Below are positions 13,901 through 26,700 of a stretch of DNA of 64,000 bases, one piece after another. The notes under the pieces were generated by a model. The model saw only the letters and a list, made by a program, of their open reading frames with translations. It did no database searches and was not told where the DNA came from. The position numbers were made by a program, and so were the translations under genes. Position 1 is the stretch's first letter; each line of letters begins with the position of its first letter. The DNA is from Henricia sp. BOLD:AAB3569 (lineage: Eukaryota; Echinodermata; Asteroidea; Spinulosida; Echinasteridae): positions 806,001 through 870,000 of the forward strand of contig JBBELK010000167.1 of NCBI GenBank assembly GCA_037783545.1. Direction: 5' to 3'.

Positions 13901-16900
13901 GGCACCCAAATTTTTGGCACAAACAGACGTCGCTTTCGGAAATACTGCGTCTCGAACGGTCGTTATTTTGGAACTGAAGGAATTTCCAGACAAACTTCCA
14001 ATTTTGCCTGCTTAAACAGCTCTATGTCGCAAACTTGTTTTGCAAATTTGAACAGTTTCCTGTTTAAACCGACCGAGTTATTGGCGAATGAAGCTAAAAC
14101 TCAATCTTGGCACACTAATTGTTGGCACAATCAGACGTCGCTTTCGGCAAATACTGCGTCTCGAACGGTCGTTATTTTGGAACTGAAGGAATTTCCAGAC
14201 AAACTTCCAATTTTGCCTGCTTAAACAGCTCTATGTCGCAAACTTGTTTTGCAAATTTGAACAGTTTCCCGTTTAAACCGACCGAGTTATTGGCGAATGA
14301 AGCTAAAACTCAATCTTGGCACACTAATTGTTGGCACAAACAGACGTCGCTTTCGGCGTCTCGAACGGTCGTTATTTTGGAACTGAAGGAATTTCCAGAC
14401 AAACTTCCAATTTTGCCTGCTTAAACAGCTCTATGTCGCAAACATGTTTTGCAAATTTGAACAGTTTCCAGTTCAAACCGATCGAGTTATTGGCGAATGA
14501 AGCTAAAACTCAATCTTGGCACACTAATTGTTGGCACAAACAGACGTCGCTTTCGGCGAATACTGCGTCTCGAACGTTCGTTATTTTGGAACTGAAGGAA
14601 TTTCCAGACAAACTTCCAATTTTGCCTGCTTAAACAGCTCTATGTCGCAAACTTGTTTTGCAAATTTGAACAGTTTCCCGTTCAAACCGACCGAGTTATT
14701 GGCGAATGAAGCTAAAACTCGCTGCCGGCACCCAAATTTTTGGCACAAACAGACGTCGCTTTCGGAAATACTGCGTCTCGAACGGTCGTTATTTTGGAAC
14801 TGAAGGAATTTCCAGACAAACTTCCAATTTTGCCTGCTTAAACAGCTCTATGTCGCAAACTTGTTTTGCAAATTTGAACAGTTTCCTGTTTAAACCGACC
14901 GAGTTATTGGCGAATGAAGCTAAAACTCAATCTTGGCACACTAATTGTTGGCACAATCAGACGTCGCTTTCGGCAAATACTGCGTCTCGAACGGTCGTTA
15001 TTTTGGAACTGAAGGAATTTCCAGACAAACTTCCAATTTTGCCTGCTTAAACAGCTCTATGTCGCAAACTTGTTTTGCAAATTTGAACAGTTTCCCGTTT
15101 AAACCGACCGAGTTATTGGCGAATGAAGCTAAAACTCAATCTTGGCACACTAATTGTTGGCACAAACAGACGTCGCTTTCGGCGTCTCGAACGGTCGTTA
15201 TTTTGGAACTGAAGGAATTTCCAGACAAACTTCCAATTTTGCCTGCTTAAACAGCTCTATGTCGCAAACTTGTTTTGCAAATTTGAACAGTTTCCCGTTC
15301 AAACCGACCGAGTTATTGGCGAATGAAGCTAAAACTCAATATCGGCACACTAATTGTTGGCACAAACAGACGTCGCTTTCGGCGAATACTGCGTCTCGAA
15401 CGGTCGTTATTTTGGAACTGAAGGAATTTCCAGACAAACTTCCAATTTTGCCTGCTTAAACAGCTCTATGTCGCAAACATGTTTTGCAAATTTGAACAGT
15501 TTCCAGTTCAAACCGATCGAGTTATTGGCGAATGAAGCTAAAACTCAATCTTGGCACACTAATTGTTGGCACAAACAGACGTCGCTTTCGGCGAATACTG
15601 CGTCTCGAACGTTCGTTATTTTGGAACTGAAGGAATTTCAAGACAAACTTCCAATTTTGCCTGCTTAAACAGCTCTATGTCGCAAACTTGTTTTGCAAAT
15701 TTGAACAGTTTCCCGTTCAAACTGACCGAGTTATTGGCGAATGAAGCTAAAACTCAATCTTGGCACACTAATTGTTGTCTCAAACAGACGTCGCTTTCGA
15801 CGAATACTGCGTCTCGAACGGTCGTTATTTTGGAACTGAAGGAATTTCCAGACAAACTTCCAATTTTGCCTGCTTAAACAGCTCTATGTCGCAAACTTGT
15901 TTTGAAAATTTGAACAGTTTCCCGTTCAAACCGACCGAGTTATTGGCGAATGAAGCTAAAACTCAATCTCGGCACACTAATTGTTGGCACAAACAGACGT
16001 CGTTTTCGGCGAATACTGCGTCTCGAACGTTCGTTATTTTGGAACTGAAGGAATTTCCAGACAAACTTCAAATTTTGCCTGCTTAAACAGCTCTATGTCG
16101 CAAACTTGTTTTGCAAATTTGAACAGTTTCCCGTTCAAACTGACCGAGTTATTGGCGAATGAAGCTAAAACTCAATCTTGGCACACTAATTGTTGTCACA
16201 AACAGACGTCGCTTTCGACGAATACTGCGTCTCGAACGGTCGTTATTTTGGAACTGAAGGAATTTCCAGACAAACTTCCAATTTTGCCTGCTTAAACAGC
16301 TCTATGTCGCAAACTTGTTTTGAAAATTTGAACAGTTTCCCGTTCAAACCGACCGAGTTATTGGCGAATGAAGCTAAAACTCAATCTCGGCACACTAATT
16401 GTTGGCACAAACAGATGTCGTTTTCGGCGAATACTGCGTCTCGAACGTTCGTTATTTTGGAACTGAAGGAATTTCCAGACAAACTTCAAATTTTGCCTGC
16501 TTAAACAGCTCTATGTCGCAAACTTGTTTTGCAAATTTGAACAGTTTCCCGTTCAAACTGACCGAGTTATTGGCGAATGTAATTAAAACTCGCTGCCGGC
16601 ACACTAATTTTTTGCACAAACAGACGTCGCTTTCGGCGAATACTGCGTCTCGAACGGTCGTTATTTTGGAACTGAAGGAATTTCCAGACAAACTTCCAAT
16701 TTTGGCTGCTTAAACAGCTCTATGTCGCAAACTTGTTTTGCAAATTTGAACAGTTTCCCGTTCAAACTGACCGAGTTATTGGCGAATGAAACTAAAACTC
16801 AATCTTGGCACACTAATTGTTGGCACAAACAGACGTCGTTTTCGGCGAATACTGCGTCTCGAACGTTCGTTATTTTGGAACTGAAGGAATTTCCAGACAA

Positions 16901-17114
16901 ACTTCCAATTTTGGCTGCTTAAACAGCTCTATGTCGCAAACTTGTTTTGCAAATTTGAACAGTTTCCCGTTCAAACTGACCGAGTTATTGGCGAATGAAA
17001 CTAAAACTCAATCTTGGCACACTAATTGTTGGCACAAACAGACGTCGTTTTCGGCGAATACTGCGTCTCGAACGTTCGTTATTTTGGAACTGAAGGAATT
17101 TCCAGACAAACTTC
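4971..17114. repeat. 6039-bp tandem higher-order duplication (29 monomers)
   Basis: Bases 4971-11075 match 11010-17114 at a constant offset of 6039. That equals 29 monomers with four 208-bp and two 200-bp units (29x209 minus 22). The match is bounded by C/T at 4970/11009 and C/A at 11076/17115. Within it I found two substitutions, 9601 C versus 15640 A and 9741 A versus 15780 T. I compared mainly unit by unit, so a few silent differences may have been missed. Shared rare variants such as CAGATGTCG near 10376 and 16415 confirm common descent. This is the largest recent tandem event in the window. Confidence 0.92.
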
Positions 17115-20100
17115 AAATTTTGCCTGCTTAAACAGCTCTATGTCGCAAACTTGTTTTGCAAATTTGAACAGTTTCCCGTTCAAACTGACCGAGTTATTGG
17201 CGAATGTAATTAAAACTCGCTGCCGGCACACTAATTTTTTGCACAAACAGACGTCGCTTTCGGCGAATACTGCGTCTCGAACGGTCGTTATTTTGGAACT
17301 GAAGGAATTTCCAGACAAACTTCCAATTTCGCCTGCTTAAACAGCTCTATGTCGCAAACTTGTTTTGCAAATTTGAACAGTTTCCCGTTCAAACCGACCG
17401 AGTTATTGGCGAATGAAGCTAAAACTCAATATCGGCACACTAATTGTTGGCACAAACAGACGTCGCTTTCGGCGAATACTGCGTCTCGAACGGTCGTTAT
17501 TTTGGAACTGAAGGAATTTCCAGACAAACTTCCAATTTTGCCTGCTTAAACAGCTCTATGTCGCAAACATGTTTTGCAAATTTGAACAGTTTCCAGTTCA
17601 AACCGATCGAGTTATTGGCGAATGAAGCTAAAACTCAATCTTGGCACACTAATTGTTGGCACAAACAGACGTCGCTTTCGGCGAATACTGCGTCTCGAAC
17701 GTTCGTTATTTTGGAACTGAAGGAATTTCCAGACAAACTTCCAATTTTGCCTGCTTAAACAGCTCTATGTCGCAAACTTGTTTTGCAAATTTGAACAGTT
17801 TCCCGTTTAAACCGACCGAGTTATTGGCGAATGAAGCTAAAACTCGCTGCCGGCACCCTAATTTTTGGCACAAACAGACGTCGCTTTCGGAAATACTGCG
17901 TCTCGAACGGTCGTTATTTTGGAACTGAAGGAATTTCCAGACAAACTTCCAATTTTGCCTGCTTAAACAGCTCTATGTCGCAAACTTGTTTTGCAAATTT
18001 GAACAGTTTCCTGTTTAAACCGACCGAGTTATTGGCGAATGAAGCTAAAACTCAATCTTGGCACACTAATTGTTGGCACAAACAGACGTCGCTTTCGGCA
18101 AATACTGCGTCTCGAACGGTCGTTATTTTGGAACTGAAGGAATTTCCAGACAAACTTCCAATTTTGCCTGCTTAAACAGCTCTATGTCGCAAACTTGTTT
18201 TGCAAATTTGAACAGTTTCCCGTTTAAACCGACCGAGTTATTGGCGAATGAAGCTAAAACTCAATCTTGGCACACTAATTGTTGGCACAAACAGACGTCG
18301 CTTTCGGCGTCTCGAACGGTCGTTATTTTGGAACTGAAGGAATTTCCAGACAAACTTCCAATTTTGCCTGCTTAAACAGCTCTATGTCGCAAACTTGTTT
18401 TGAAAATTTGAACAGTTTCCCGTTCAAACCGACCGAGTTATTGGCGAATGAAGCTAAAACTCAATCTCGGCACACTAATTGTTGGCACAAACAGACGTCG
18501 TTTTCGGCGAATACTGCGTCTCGAACGTTCGTTATTTTGGAACTGAAGGAATTTCCAGACAAACTTCAAATTTTGCCTGCTTAAACAGCTCTATGTCGCA
18601 AACTTGTTTTGCAAATTTGAACAGTTTCCCGTTCAAACTGACCGAGTTATTGGCGAATGTAATTAAAACTCGCTGCCGGCACACTAATTTTTTGCACAAA
18701 CAGACGTCGCTTTCGGCGAATACTGCGTCTCGAACGGTCGTTATTTTGGAACTGAAGGAATTTCCAGACAAACTTCCAATTTTGGCTGCTTAAACAGCTC
18801 TATGTCGCAAACTTGTTTTGCAAATTTGAACAGTTTCCCGTTCAAACTGACCGAGTTATTGGCGAATGAAACTAAAACTCAATCTTGGCACACTAATTGT
18901 TGGCACAAACAGACGTCGTTTTCGGCGAATACTGCGTCTCGAACGTTCGTTATTTTGGAACTGAAGGAATTTCCAGACAAACTTCCAATTTTGGCTGCTT
19001 AAACAGCTCTATGTCGCAAACTTGTTTTGCAAATTTGAACAGTTTCCCGTTCAAACTGACCGAGTTATTGGCGAATGAAACTAAAACTCAATCTTGGCAC
19101 ACTAATTGTTGGCACAAACAGACGTCGTTTTCGGCGAATACTGCGTCTCGAACGTTCGTTATTTTGGAACTGAAGGAATTTCCAGACAAACTTCAAATTT
19201 TGCCTGCTTAAACAGCTCTATGTCGCAAACTTGTTTTGCAAATTTGAACAGTTTTTCGTTCAAACTGACCGAGTTATTGGCGAATGTAATTAAAACTCGC
19301 TGCCGGCACACTAATTTTTTGCACAAACAGACGTCGCTTTCGGCGAATACTGCGTCTCGAACGGTCGTTATTTTGGAACTGAAGGAATTTCCAGACAAAC
19401 TTCCAATTTCGCCTGCTTAAACAGCTCTATGTCGCAAACTTGTTTTGCAAATTTGAACAGTTTCCCGTTCAAACCGACCGAGTTATTGGCGAATGAAGCT
19501 AAAACTCAATATCGGCACACTAATTGTTGGCACAAACAGACGTCGCTTTCGGCGAATACTGCGTCTCGAACGGTCGTTATTTTGGAACTGAAGGAATTTC
19601 CAGACAAACTTCCAATTTTGCCTGCTTAAACAGCTCTATGTCGCAAACATGTTTTGCAAATTTGAACAGTTTCCAGTTCAAACCGATCGAGTTATTGGCG
19701 AATGAAGCTAAAACTCAATCTTGGCACACTAATTGTTGGCACAAACAGACGTCGCTTTCGGCGAATACTGCGTCTCGAACGTTCGTTATTTTGGAACTGA
19801 AGGAATTTCCAGACAAACTTCCAATTTTGCCTGCTTAAACAGCTCTATGTCGCAAACTTGTTTTGCAAATTTGAACAGTTTCCCGTTCAAACCGACCGAG
19901 TTATTGGCGAATGAAGCTAAAACTCGCTGCCGGCACCCTAATTTTTGGCACAAACAGACGTCGCTTTCGGAAATACTGCGTCTCGAACGGTCGTTATTTT
20001 GGAACTGAAGGAATTTCCAGACAAACTTCCAATTTTGCCTGCTTAAACAGCTCTATGTCGCAAACTTGTTTTGCAAATTTGAACAGTTTCCTGTTTAAAC

Positions 20101-20460
20101 CGACCGAGTTATTGGCGAATGAAGCTAAAACTCAATCTTGGCACACTAATTGTTGGCACAAACAGACGTCGCTTTCGGCAAATACTGCGTCTCGAACGGT
20201 CGTTATTTTGGAACTGAAGGAATTTCCAGACAAACTTCCAATTTTGCCTGCTTAAACAGCTCTATGTCGCAAACTTGTTTTGCAAATTTGAACAGTTTCC
20301 CGTTTAAACCGACCGAGTTATTGGCGAATGAAGCTAAAACTCAATCTTGGCACACTAATTGTTGGCACAAACAGACGTCGCTTTCGGCGTCTCGAACGGT
20401 CGTTATTTTGGAACTGAAGGAATTTCCAGACAAACTTCCAATTTTGCCTGCTTAAACAGC
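16300..20460. repeat. 2080-bp tandem duplication (ten-monomer unit)
   Basis: About 16.3-18.4 kb recurs at about 18.4-20.5 kb with an offset of 2080, which is ten monomers with one 208-bp and one 200-bp unit. Differences include 17808 T versus 19888 C, and an adjacent CC-to-TT change at 19255-19256. The left part overlaps the end of the 6039-bp duplication, so it is a later or nested event. Confidence 0.88.
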
Positions 20461-22994
20461 TCTATGTCGCAAACTTGTTTTGCAAATTTGAACAGTTTCC
20501 CGTTCAAACCGACCGAGTTATTGGCGAATGAAGCTAAAACTCAATATCGGCACACTAATTGTTGGCACAAACAGACGTCGCTTTCGGCGAATACTGCGTC
20601 TCGAACGGTCGTTATTTTGGAACTGAAGGAATTTCCAGACAAACTTCCAATTTTGCCTGCTTAAACAGCTCTATGTCGCAAACATGTTTTGCAAATTTGA
20701 ACAGTTTCCAGTTCAAACCGATCGAGTTATTGGCGAATGAAGCTAAAACTCAATCTTGGCACACTAATTGTTGGCACAAACAGACGTCGCTTTCGGCGAA
20801 TACTGCGTCTCGAACGTTCGTTATTTTGGAACTGAAGGAATTTCCAGACAAACTTCCAATTTTGCCTGCTTAAACAGCTCTATGTCGCAAACTTGTTTTG
20901 CAAATTTGAACAGTTTCCCGTTCAAACCGACCGAGTTATTGGCGAATGAAGCTAAAACTCGCTGCCGGCACCCTAATTTTTGGCACAAACAGACGTCGCT
21001 TTCGGCAAATACTGCGTCTCGAACGGTCGTTATTTTGGAACTGAAGGAATTTCCAGACAAACTTCCAATTTTGCCTGCTTAAACAGCTCTATGTCGCAAA
21101 CTTGTTTTGCAAATTTGAACAGTTTCCCGTTTAAACCGACCGAGTTATTGGCGAATGAAGCTAAAACTCAATCTTGGCACACTAATTGTTGGCACAAACA
21201 GACGTCGCTTTCGGCGAATACTGCGTCTCGAACGGTCGTTATTTTGGAACTGAAGGAATTTCCAGACAAACTTCCAATTTTGCCTGCTTAAACAGCTCTA
21301 TGTCGCAAACTTGTTTTGCAAAATTGAACAGTTTCCCGTTCAAACTGACCGATTTATTGGCGAATGTAGCTAAAACTTGCTGCCGGTACACTAATTGTCG
21401 GCACAAACAGACGTCGCTTTCGGCGAATGCTGCGTCTCGAACGTTCGTTATTTTGGAACTGAAGGAATTTCCAGACAAACTTCCAATTTTGCCTGCTTAA
21501 ACAGCTCTATGTCGCAAACTTGTTTTGCAAATTTGAACAGTTTCCCGTTCAAACCGACCGAGTTATTGGCGAATGAAGCTAAAACTCAATCTCGGCACAC
21601 TAATTGTTGGCACAAACAGACGTCGTTTTCGGCGAATACTGCGTCTCGAACGTTCGTTATTTTGGAACTGAAGGAATTTCCAGACAAACTTCCAATTTTG
21701 CCTGCTTAAACAGCTCTATGTCGCAAACTTGTTTTGCAAATTTGAACAGTTTCCCGTTCAAACCGACCGAGTTATTGGCGAATGAAGCTAAAACTCAATC
21801 TTGGCACACTAATTGTTGGCACAAACAGACGTCGCTTTCGGCGAATACTGCGTCTCGAACGGTCGTTATTTTGGAACTGAAGGAATTTCCAGACAAACTT
21901 CCAATTGTGCCTGCTTAAACAGCTCTATGTCGCAAACTTGTTTTGCAAATTTGAACAGTTTCCCGTTCAAACCGACCGAGTTATTGGCGAATGAAGCTAA
22001 AACTCAATCTTGGCACACTAATTGTTGGCACAAACAGACGTCGCTTTCGGCGGATACTGCGTCTCGAACGGTCGTTATTTTGGAACTGAAGGAATTTCCA
22101 GACAAACTTCCAATTTTGCCTGCTTAAACAGCTCTATGTCGCAAACTTGTTTTGCAAATTTGAACAGTTTCCCGTTCAAACCGACCGAGTTATTGGCGAA
22201 TGAAGCTAAAACTCAATCTTGGCACACTAATTGTTGGCACAAACAGACGTCGCTTTCGGCGAATACTGCGTCTCGAACGGTCGTTATTTTGGAACTGAAG
22301 GAATTTCCAGACAAACTTCCAATTGTGCCTGCTTAAACAGCTCTATGTCGCAAACTTGTTTTGCAAATTTGAACAGTTTCCCGTTTAAACCGACCGAGTT
22401 ATTGGCGAATGAAGCTAAAACTCAATCTTGGCACACTAATTGTTGGCACAAACAGACGTCGCTTTCGGCGAATACTGCGTCTCGAACGGTCGTTATTTTG
22501 GAACTGAAGGAATTTCCAGACAAACTTCCAATTTTGCCTGCTTAAACAGCTCTATGTCGCAAACTTGTTTTGCAAAATTGAACAGTTTCCCGTTCAAACT
22601 GACCGATTTATTGGCGAATGTAGCTAAAACTTGCTGCCGGTACACTAATTGTTGGCACAAACAGACGTCGCTTTCGGCGAATGCTGCGTCTCGAACGTTC
22701 GTTATTTTGGAACTGAAGGAATTTCCAGACAAACTTCCAATTTTGCCTGCTTAAACAGCTCTATGTCGCAAACTTGTTTTGCAAATTTGAACAGTTTCCC
22801 GTTCAAACCGACCGAGTTATTGGCGAATGAAGCTAAAACTCAATCTCGGCACACTAATTGTTGGCACAAACAGACGTCGTTTTCGGCGAATACTGCGTCT
22901 CGAACGTTCGTTATTTTGGAACTGAAGGAATTTCCAGACAAACTTCCAATTTTGCCTGCTTAAACAGCTCTATGTCGCAAACTTGTTTTGCAAA

Positions 22995-23016
22995 TTTGAA
23001 CAGTTTCCCGTTCAAA
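22995..23016. other. Dyad symmetry TTTGAAC-N8-GTTCAAA (exemplar monomer positions 24-45)
   Basis: Two perfect 7-bp inverted arms are separated by 8 bp. The element recurs in monomers that carry the GTTCAAAC form. It is weakened in the variants reading GTTTAAAC, and the left arm sits directly beside the palindrome TTTGCAAA. It could form a small hairpin or be a dimeric protein site. No function is shown by the sequence. Confidence 0.5.
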
Positions 23017-23116
23017 CCGACCGAGTTATTGGCGAATGAAGCTAAAACTCAATCTTGGCACACTAATTGTTGGCACAAACAGACGTCGCTTTCGGCGAAT
23101 ACTGCGTCTCGAACGG

Positions 23117-23155
23117 TCGTTATTTTGGAACTGAAGGAATTTCCAGACAAACTTC
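23117..23155. other. Conserved 39-bp block of the monomer (positions 146-184, exemplar copy)
   Basis: This stretch, from TCGTTATTTTGG to the AGACAAACTTC region, is unchanged in nearly all of the roughly 295 monomers. I saw only isolated substitutions, for example at 15640, 46531 and in the monomer near 56121. The flanking central part of the monomer varies freely. Such a contrast is known in primate alpha satellite around the CENP-B box, but I see no CENP-B box here. A binding site for a satellite-associated protein is inference. Frequent homogenisation could also lower diversity locally. Confidence 0.55.
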
Positions 23156-24499
23156 CAATTTTGCCTGCTTAAACAGCTCTATGTCGCAAACTTGTTTTGC
23201 AAATTTGAACAGTTTCCCGTTCAAACCGACCGAGTTATTGGCGAATGAAGCTGAAACTCAATCTTGGCACACTAATTGTTGGCACAAACAGACGTCGCTT
23301 TCGGCGGATACTGCGTCTCGAACGGTCGTTATTTTGGAACTGAAGGAATTTCCAGACAAACTTCCAATTTTGCCTGCTTAAACAGCTCTATGTCGCAAAC
23401 TTGTTTTGCCAATTTGAACAGTTTCCCGTTCAAACTGACCGATTTATTGGCGAATGTAGCTAAAACTTGCTGCCGGCACACTAATTGTTGGCACAAACAG
23501 ACGTCGCTTTCGGCGAATGCTGCGTCTCGAACGTTCGTTATTTTGGAACTGAAGGAATTTCCAGACAAACTTCCAATTTTGCCTGCTTAAACAGCTCTAT
23601 GTCGCAAACTTGTTTTGCAAATTTGAACAGTTTCCCGTTCAAACTGACCGATTTATTGGCGAATGTAGCTAAAACTCAATATCGGCACACTAATTGTTGG
23701 CACAAACAGACGTCGCTTTCGGCAAATCTTGCGTCTCGAACGGTCGTTATTTTGGAACTGAAGGAATTTCCAGACAAACTTCCAATTTTGCCTGCTTAAA
23801 CAGCTCTATGTCGCAAACTTGTTTTGCAAATTTGAACAGTTTCCCGTTTAAACCGACCGAGTTATTGGCGAATGAAGCTAAAACTCAATCTTGGCACACT
23901 AATTGTTGGCACAAACAGACGTCGCTTTCGGCGAATACTGCGTCTCGAACGGTCGTTATTTTGGAACTGAAGGAATTTCCAGACAAACTTCCAATTTTGC
24001 CTGCTTAAACAGCTCTATGTCGCAAACTTGTTTTGCAAATTTGAACAGTTTCCCGTTCAAACCGACCGAGTTATTGGCGAATGTAGCTAAAACTTGCTGC
24101 CGGCACACTAATGTTTGGCACAAACAGACGTCGCTTTCGGCGAATACTGCGTCTCGAACGGTCGTTATTTTGGAACTGAAGGAATTTCCAGACAAACTTC
24201 CAATTTTGGCTGCTTAAACAGCTCTATGTCGCAAACTTGTTTTGCAAATTTGAACAGTTTCCCGTTCAAACTGACCGAGTTATTGGCGAATGAAGCTAAA
24301 ACTCAATCTCGGCACACTAATTGTTGGCACAAACAGACGTCGTTTTCGGCGAATACTGCGTCTCGAACGTTCGTTATTTTGGAACTGAAGGAATTTCCAG
24401 ACAAACTTCAAATTTTGCCTGCTTAAACAGCTCTATGTCGCAAACTTGTTTTGCAAATTTGAACAGTTTCCCGTTTAAACCGACCGAGTTATTGGCGAA

Positions 24500-26700
24500 T
24501 GAAGCTAAAACTCAATCTTGGCACACTAATTGTTGGCACAAACAGACGTCGCTTTCGGCGTCTCGAACGGTCGTTATTTTGGAACTGAAGGAATTTCCAG
24601 ACAAACTTCCAATTTTGCCTGCTTAAACAGCTCTATGTCGCAAACTTGTTTTGCAAATTTGAACAGTTTCCCGTTCAAACCGACCGAGTTATTGGCGAAT
24701 GAAGCTAAAACTCAATATCGGCACACTAATTGTTGGCACAAACAGACGTCGCTTTCGGCGAATACTGCGTCTCGAACGGTCGTTATTTTGGAACTGAAGG
24801 AATTTCCAGACAAACTTCCAATTTTGCCTGCTTAAACAGCTCTATGTCGCAAACATGTTTTGCAAATTTGAACAGTTTCCAGTTCAAACCGATCGAGTTA
24901 TTGGCGAATGAAGCTAAAACTCAATCTTGGCACACTAATTGTTGGCACAAACAGACGTCGCTTTCGGCGAATACTGCGTCTCGAACGTTCGTTATTTTGG
25001 AACTGAAGGAATTTCCAGACAAACTTCCAATTTTGCCTGCTTAAACAGCTCTATGTCGCAAACTTGTTTTGCAAATTTGAACAGTTTCCCGTTCAAACTG
25101 ACCGAGTTATTGGCGAATTAAGCTAAAACTCAATCTTGGCACACTAATTGTTGTCACAAACAGACGTCGCTTTCGACGAATACTGCGTCTCGAACGGTCG
25201 TTATTTTGGAACTGAAGGAATTTCCAGACAAACTTCCAATTTTGCCTGCTTAAACAGCTCTATGTCGCAAACTTGTTTTGAAAATTTGAACAGTTTCCCG
25301 TTCAAACCGACCGAGTTATTGGCGAATGAAGCTAAAACTCAATCTCGGCACACTAATTGTTGGCACAAACAGACGTCGTTTTCGGCGAATACTGCGTCTC
25401 GAACGTTCGTTATTTTGGAACTGAAGGAATTTCCAGACAAACTTCAAATTTTGCCTGCTTAAACAGCTCTATGTCGCAAACTTGTTTTGCAAATTTGAAC
25501 AGTTTCCCGTTCAAACTGACCGAGTTATTGGCGAATGAAGCTAAAACTCAATCTTGGCACACTAATTGTTGTCACAAACAGACGTCGCTTTCGACGAATA
25601 CTGCGTCTCGAACGGTCGTTATTTTGGAACTGAAGGAATTTCCAGACAAACTTCCAATTTTGCCTGCTTAAACAGCTCTATGTCGCAAACTTGTTTTGAA
25701 AATTTGAACAGTTTCCCGTTCAAACCGACCGAGTTATTGGCGAATGAAGCTAAAACTCAATCTCGGCACACTAATTGTTGGCACAAACAGACGTCGTTTT
25801 CGGCGAATACTGCGTCTCGAACGTTCGTTATTTTGGAACTGAAGGAATTTCCAGACAAACTTCAAATTTTGCCTGCTTAAACAGCTCTATGTCGCAAACT
25901 TGTTTTGCAAATTTGAACAGTTTCCCGTTCAAACTGACCGAGTTATTGGCGAATGTAATTAAAACTCGCTGCCGGCACACTAATTTTTTGCACAAACAGA
26001 CGTCGCTTTCGGCGAATACTGCGTCTCGAACGGTCGTTATTTTGGAACTGAAGGAATTTCCAGACAAACTTCCAATTTTGGCTGCTTAAACAGCTCTATG
26101 TCGCAAACTTGTTTTGCAAATTTGAACAGTTTCCCGTTCAAACTGACCGAGTTATTGGCGAATGAAACTAAAACTCAATCTTGGCACACTAATTGTTGGC
26201 ACAAACAGACGTCGTTTTCGGCGAATACTGCGTCTCGAACGTTCGTTATTTTGGAACTGAAGGAATTTCCAGACAAACTTCCAATTTTGGCTGCTTAAAC
26301 AGCTCTATGTCGCAAACTTGTTTTGCAAATTTGAACAGTTTCCCGTTCAAACTGACCGAGTTATTGGCGAATGAAACTAAAACTCAATCTTGGCACACTA
26401 ATTGTTGGCACAAACAGACGTCGTTTTCGGCGAATACTGCGTCTCGAACGTTCGTTATTTTGGAACTGAAGGAATTTCCAGACAAACTTCAAATTTTGCC
26501 TGCTTAAACAGCTCTATGTCGCAAACTTGTTTTGCAAATTTGAACAGTTTCCCGTTCAAACTGACCGAGTTATTGGCGAATGTAATTAAAACTCGCTGCC
26601 GGCACACTAATTTTTTGCACAAACAGACGTCGCTTTCGGCGAATACTGCGTCTCGAACGGTCGTTATTTTGGAACTGAAGGAATTTCCAGACAAACTTCC
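24500..26700. repeat. Dispersed copy of the 15.1-17.3 kb block (offset 9376)
   Basis: The monomer order and variants from about 24.5 to 26.7 kb repeat those of about 15.1-17.3 kb at an offset of 9376. The run includes a 200-bp unit, several GAAAATTTG-type units and the TTTTTTGC-type units. This copy has a private A at 25119-25120, giving GAATTAAGC. The two copies are not adjacent, so later duplications or a longer exchange separated them. Confidence 0.8.

Larger units (their letters stand above)
22972..23180. repeat. Exemplar consensus satellite monomer (209 bp)
   Basis: This copy matches the majority base at the recurrently variable sites I checked, so it serves as the reference for monomer positions 1-209. 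Composition is 48 C, 41 G and 42.6% GC, with 13 CpG against about 9.4 expected, so CpG is not depleted. It holds an 8-bp palindrome TTTGCAAA (positions 16-23), a dyad TTTGAAC-N8-GTTCAAA (24-45), GACGTC (111-116), a near-palindrome CGAACGGTCG (139-148) and GGAATTTCC (165-173). Variation is concentrated at positions 12-145 and 185-193. Positions 146-184 and 194-209 plus 1-11 are almost invariant across the window. Confidence 0.95.

Noticed and set aside
23082..23087. GACGTC as a cAMP-response-like element
   Set aside because: A six-base palindrome without the flanking bases of a full site. It is lost in some amplified variants without consequence visible here.
23117..23140. CENP-B box in the monomer
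   Set aside because: The core pattern TTCG-N4-A-N2-CGGG is not present on either strand. The TTCGTTATTTTGG stretch is only superficially similar.
23136..23144. GGAATTTCC as a kappa-B-like site
   Set aside because: A nine-base near-palindrome is expected by chance, and there is no reason to infer such regulation in a satellite.
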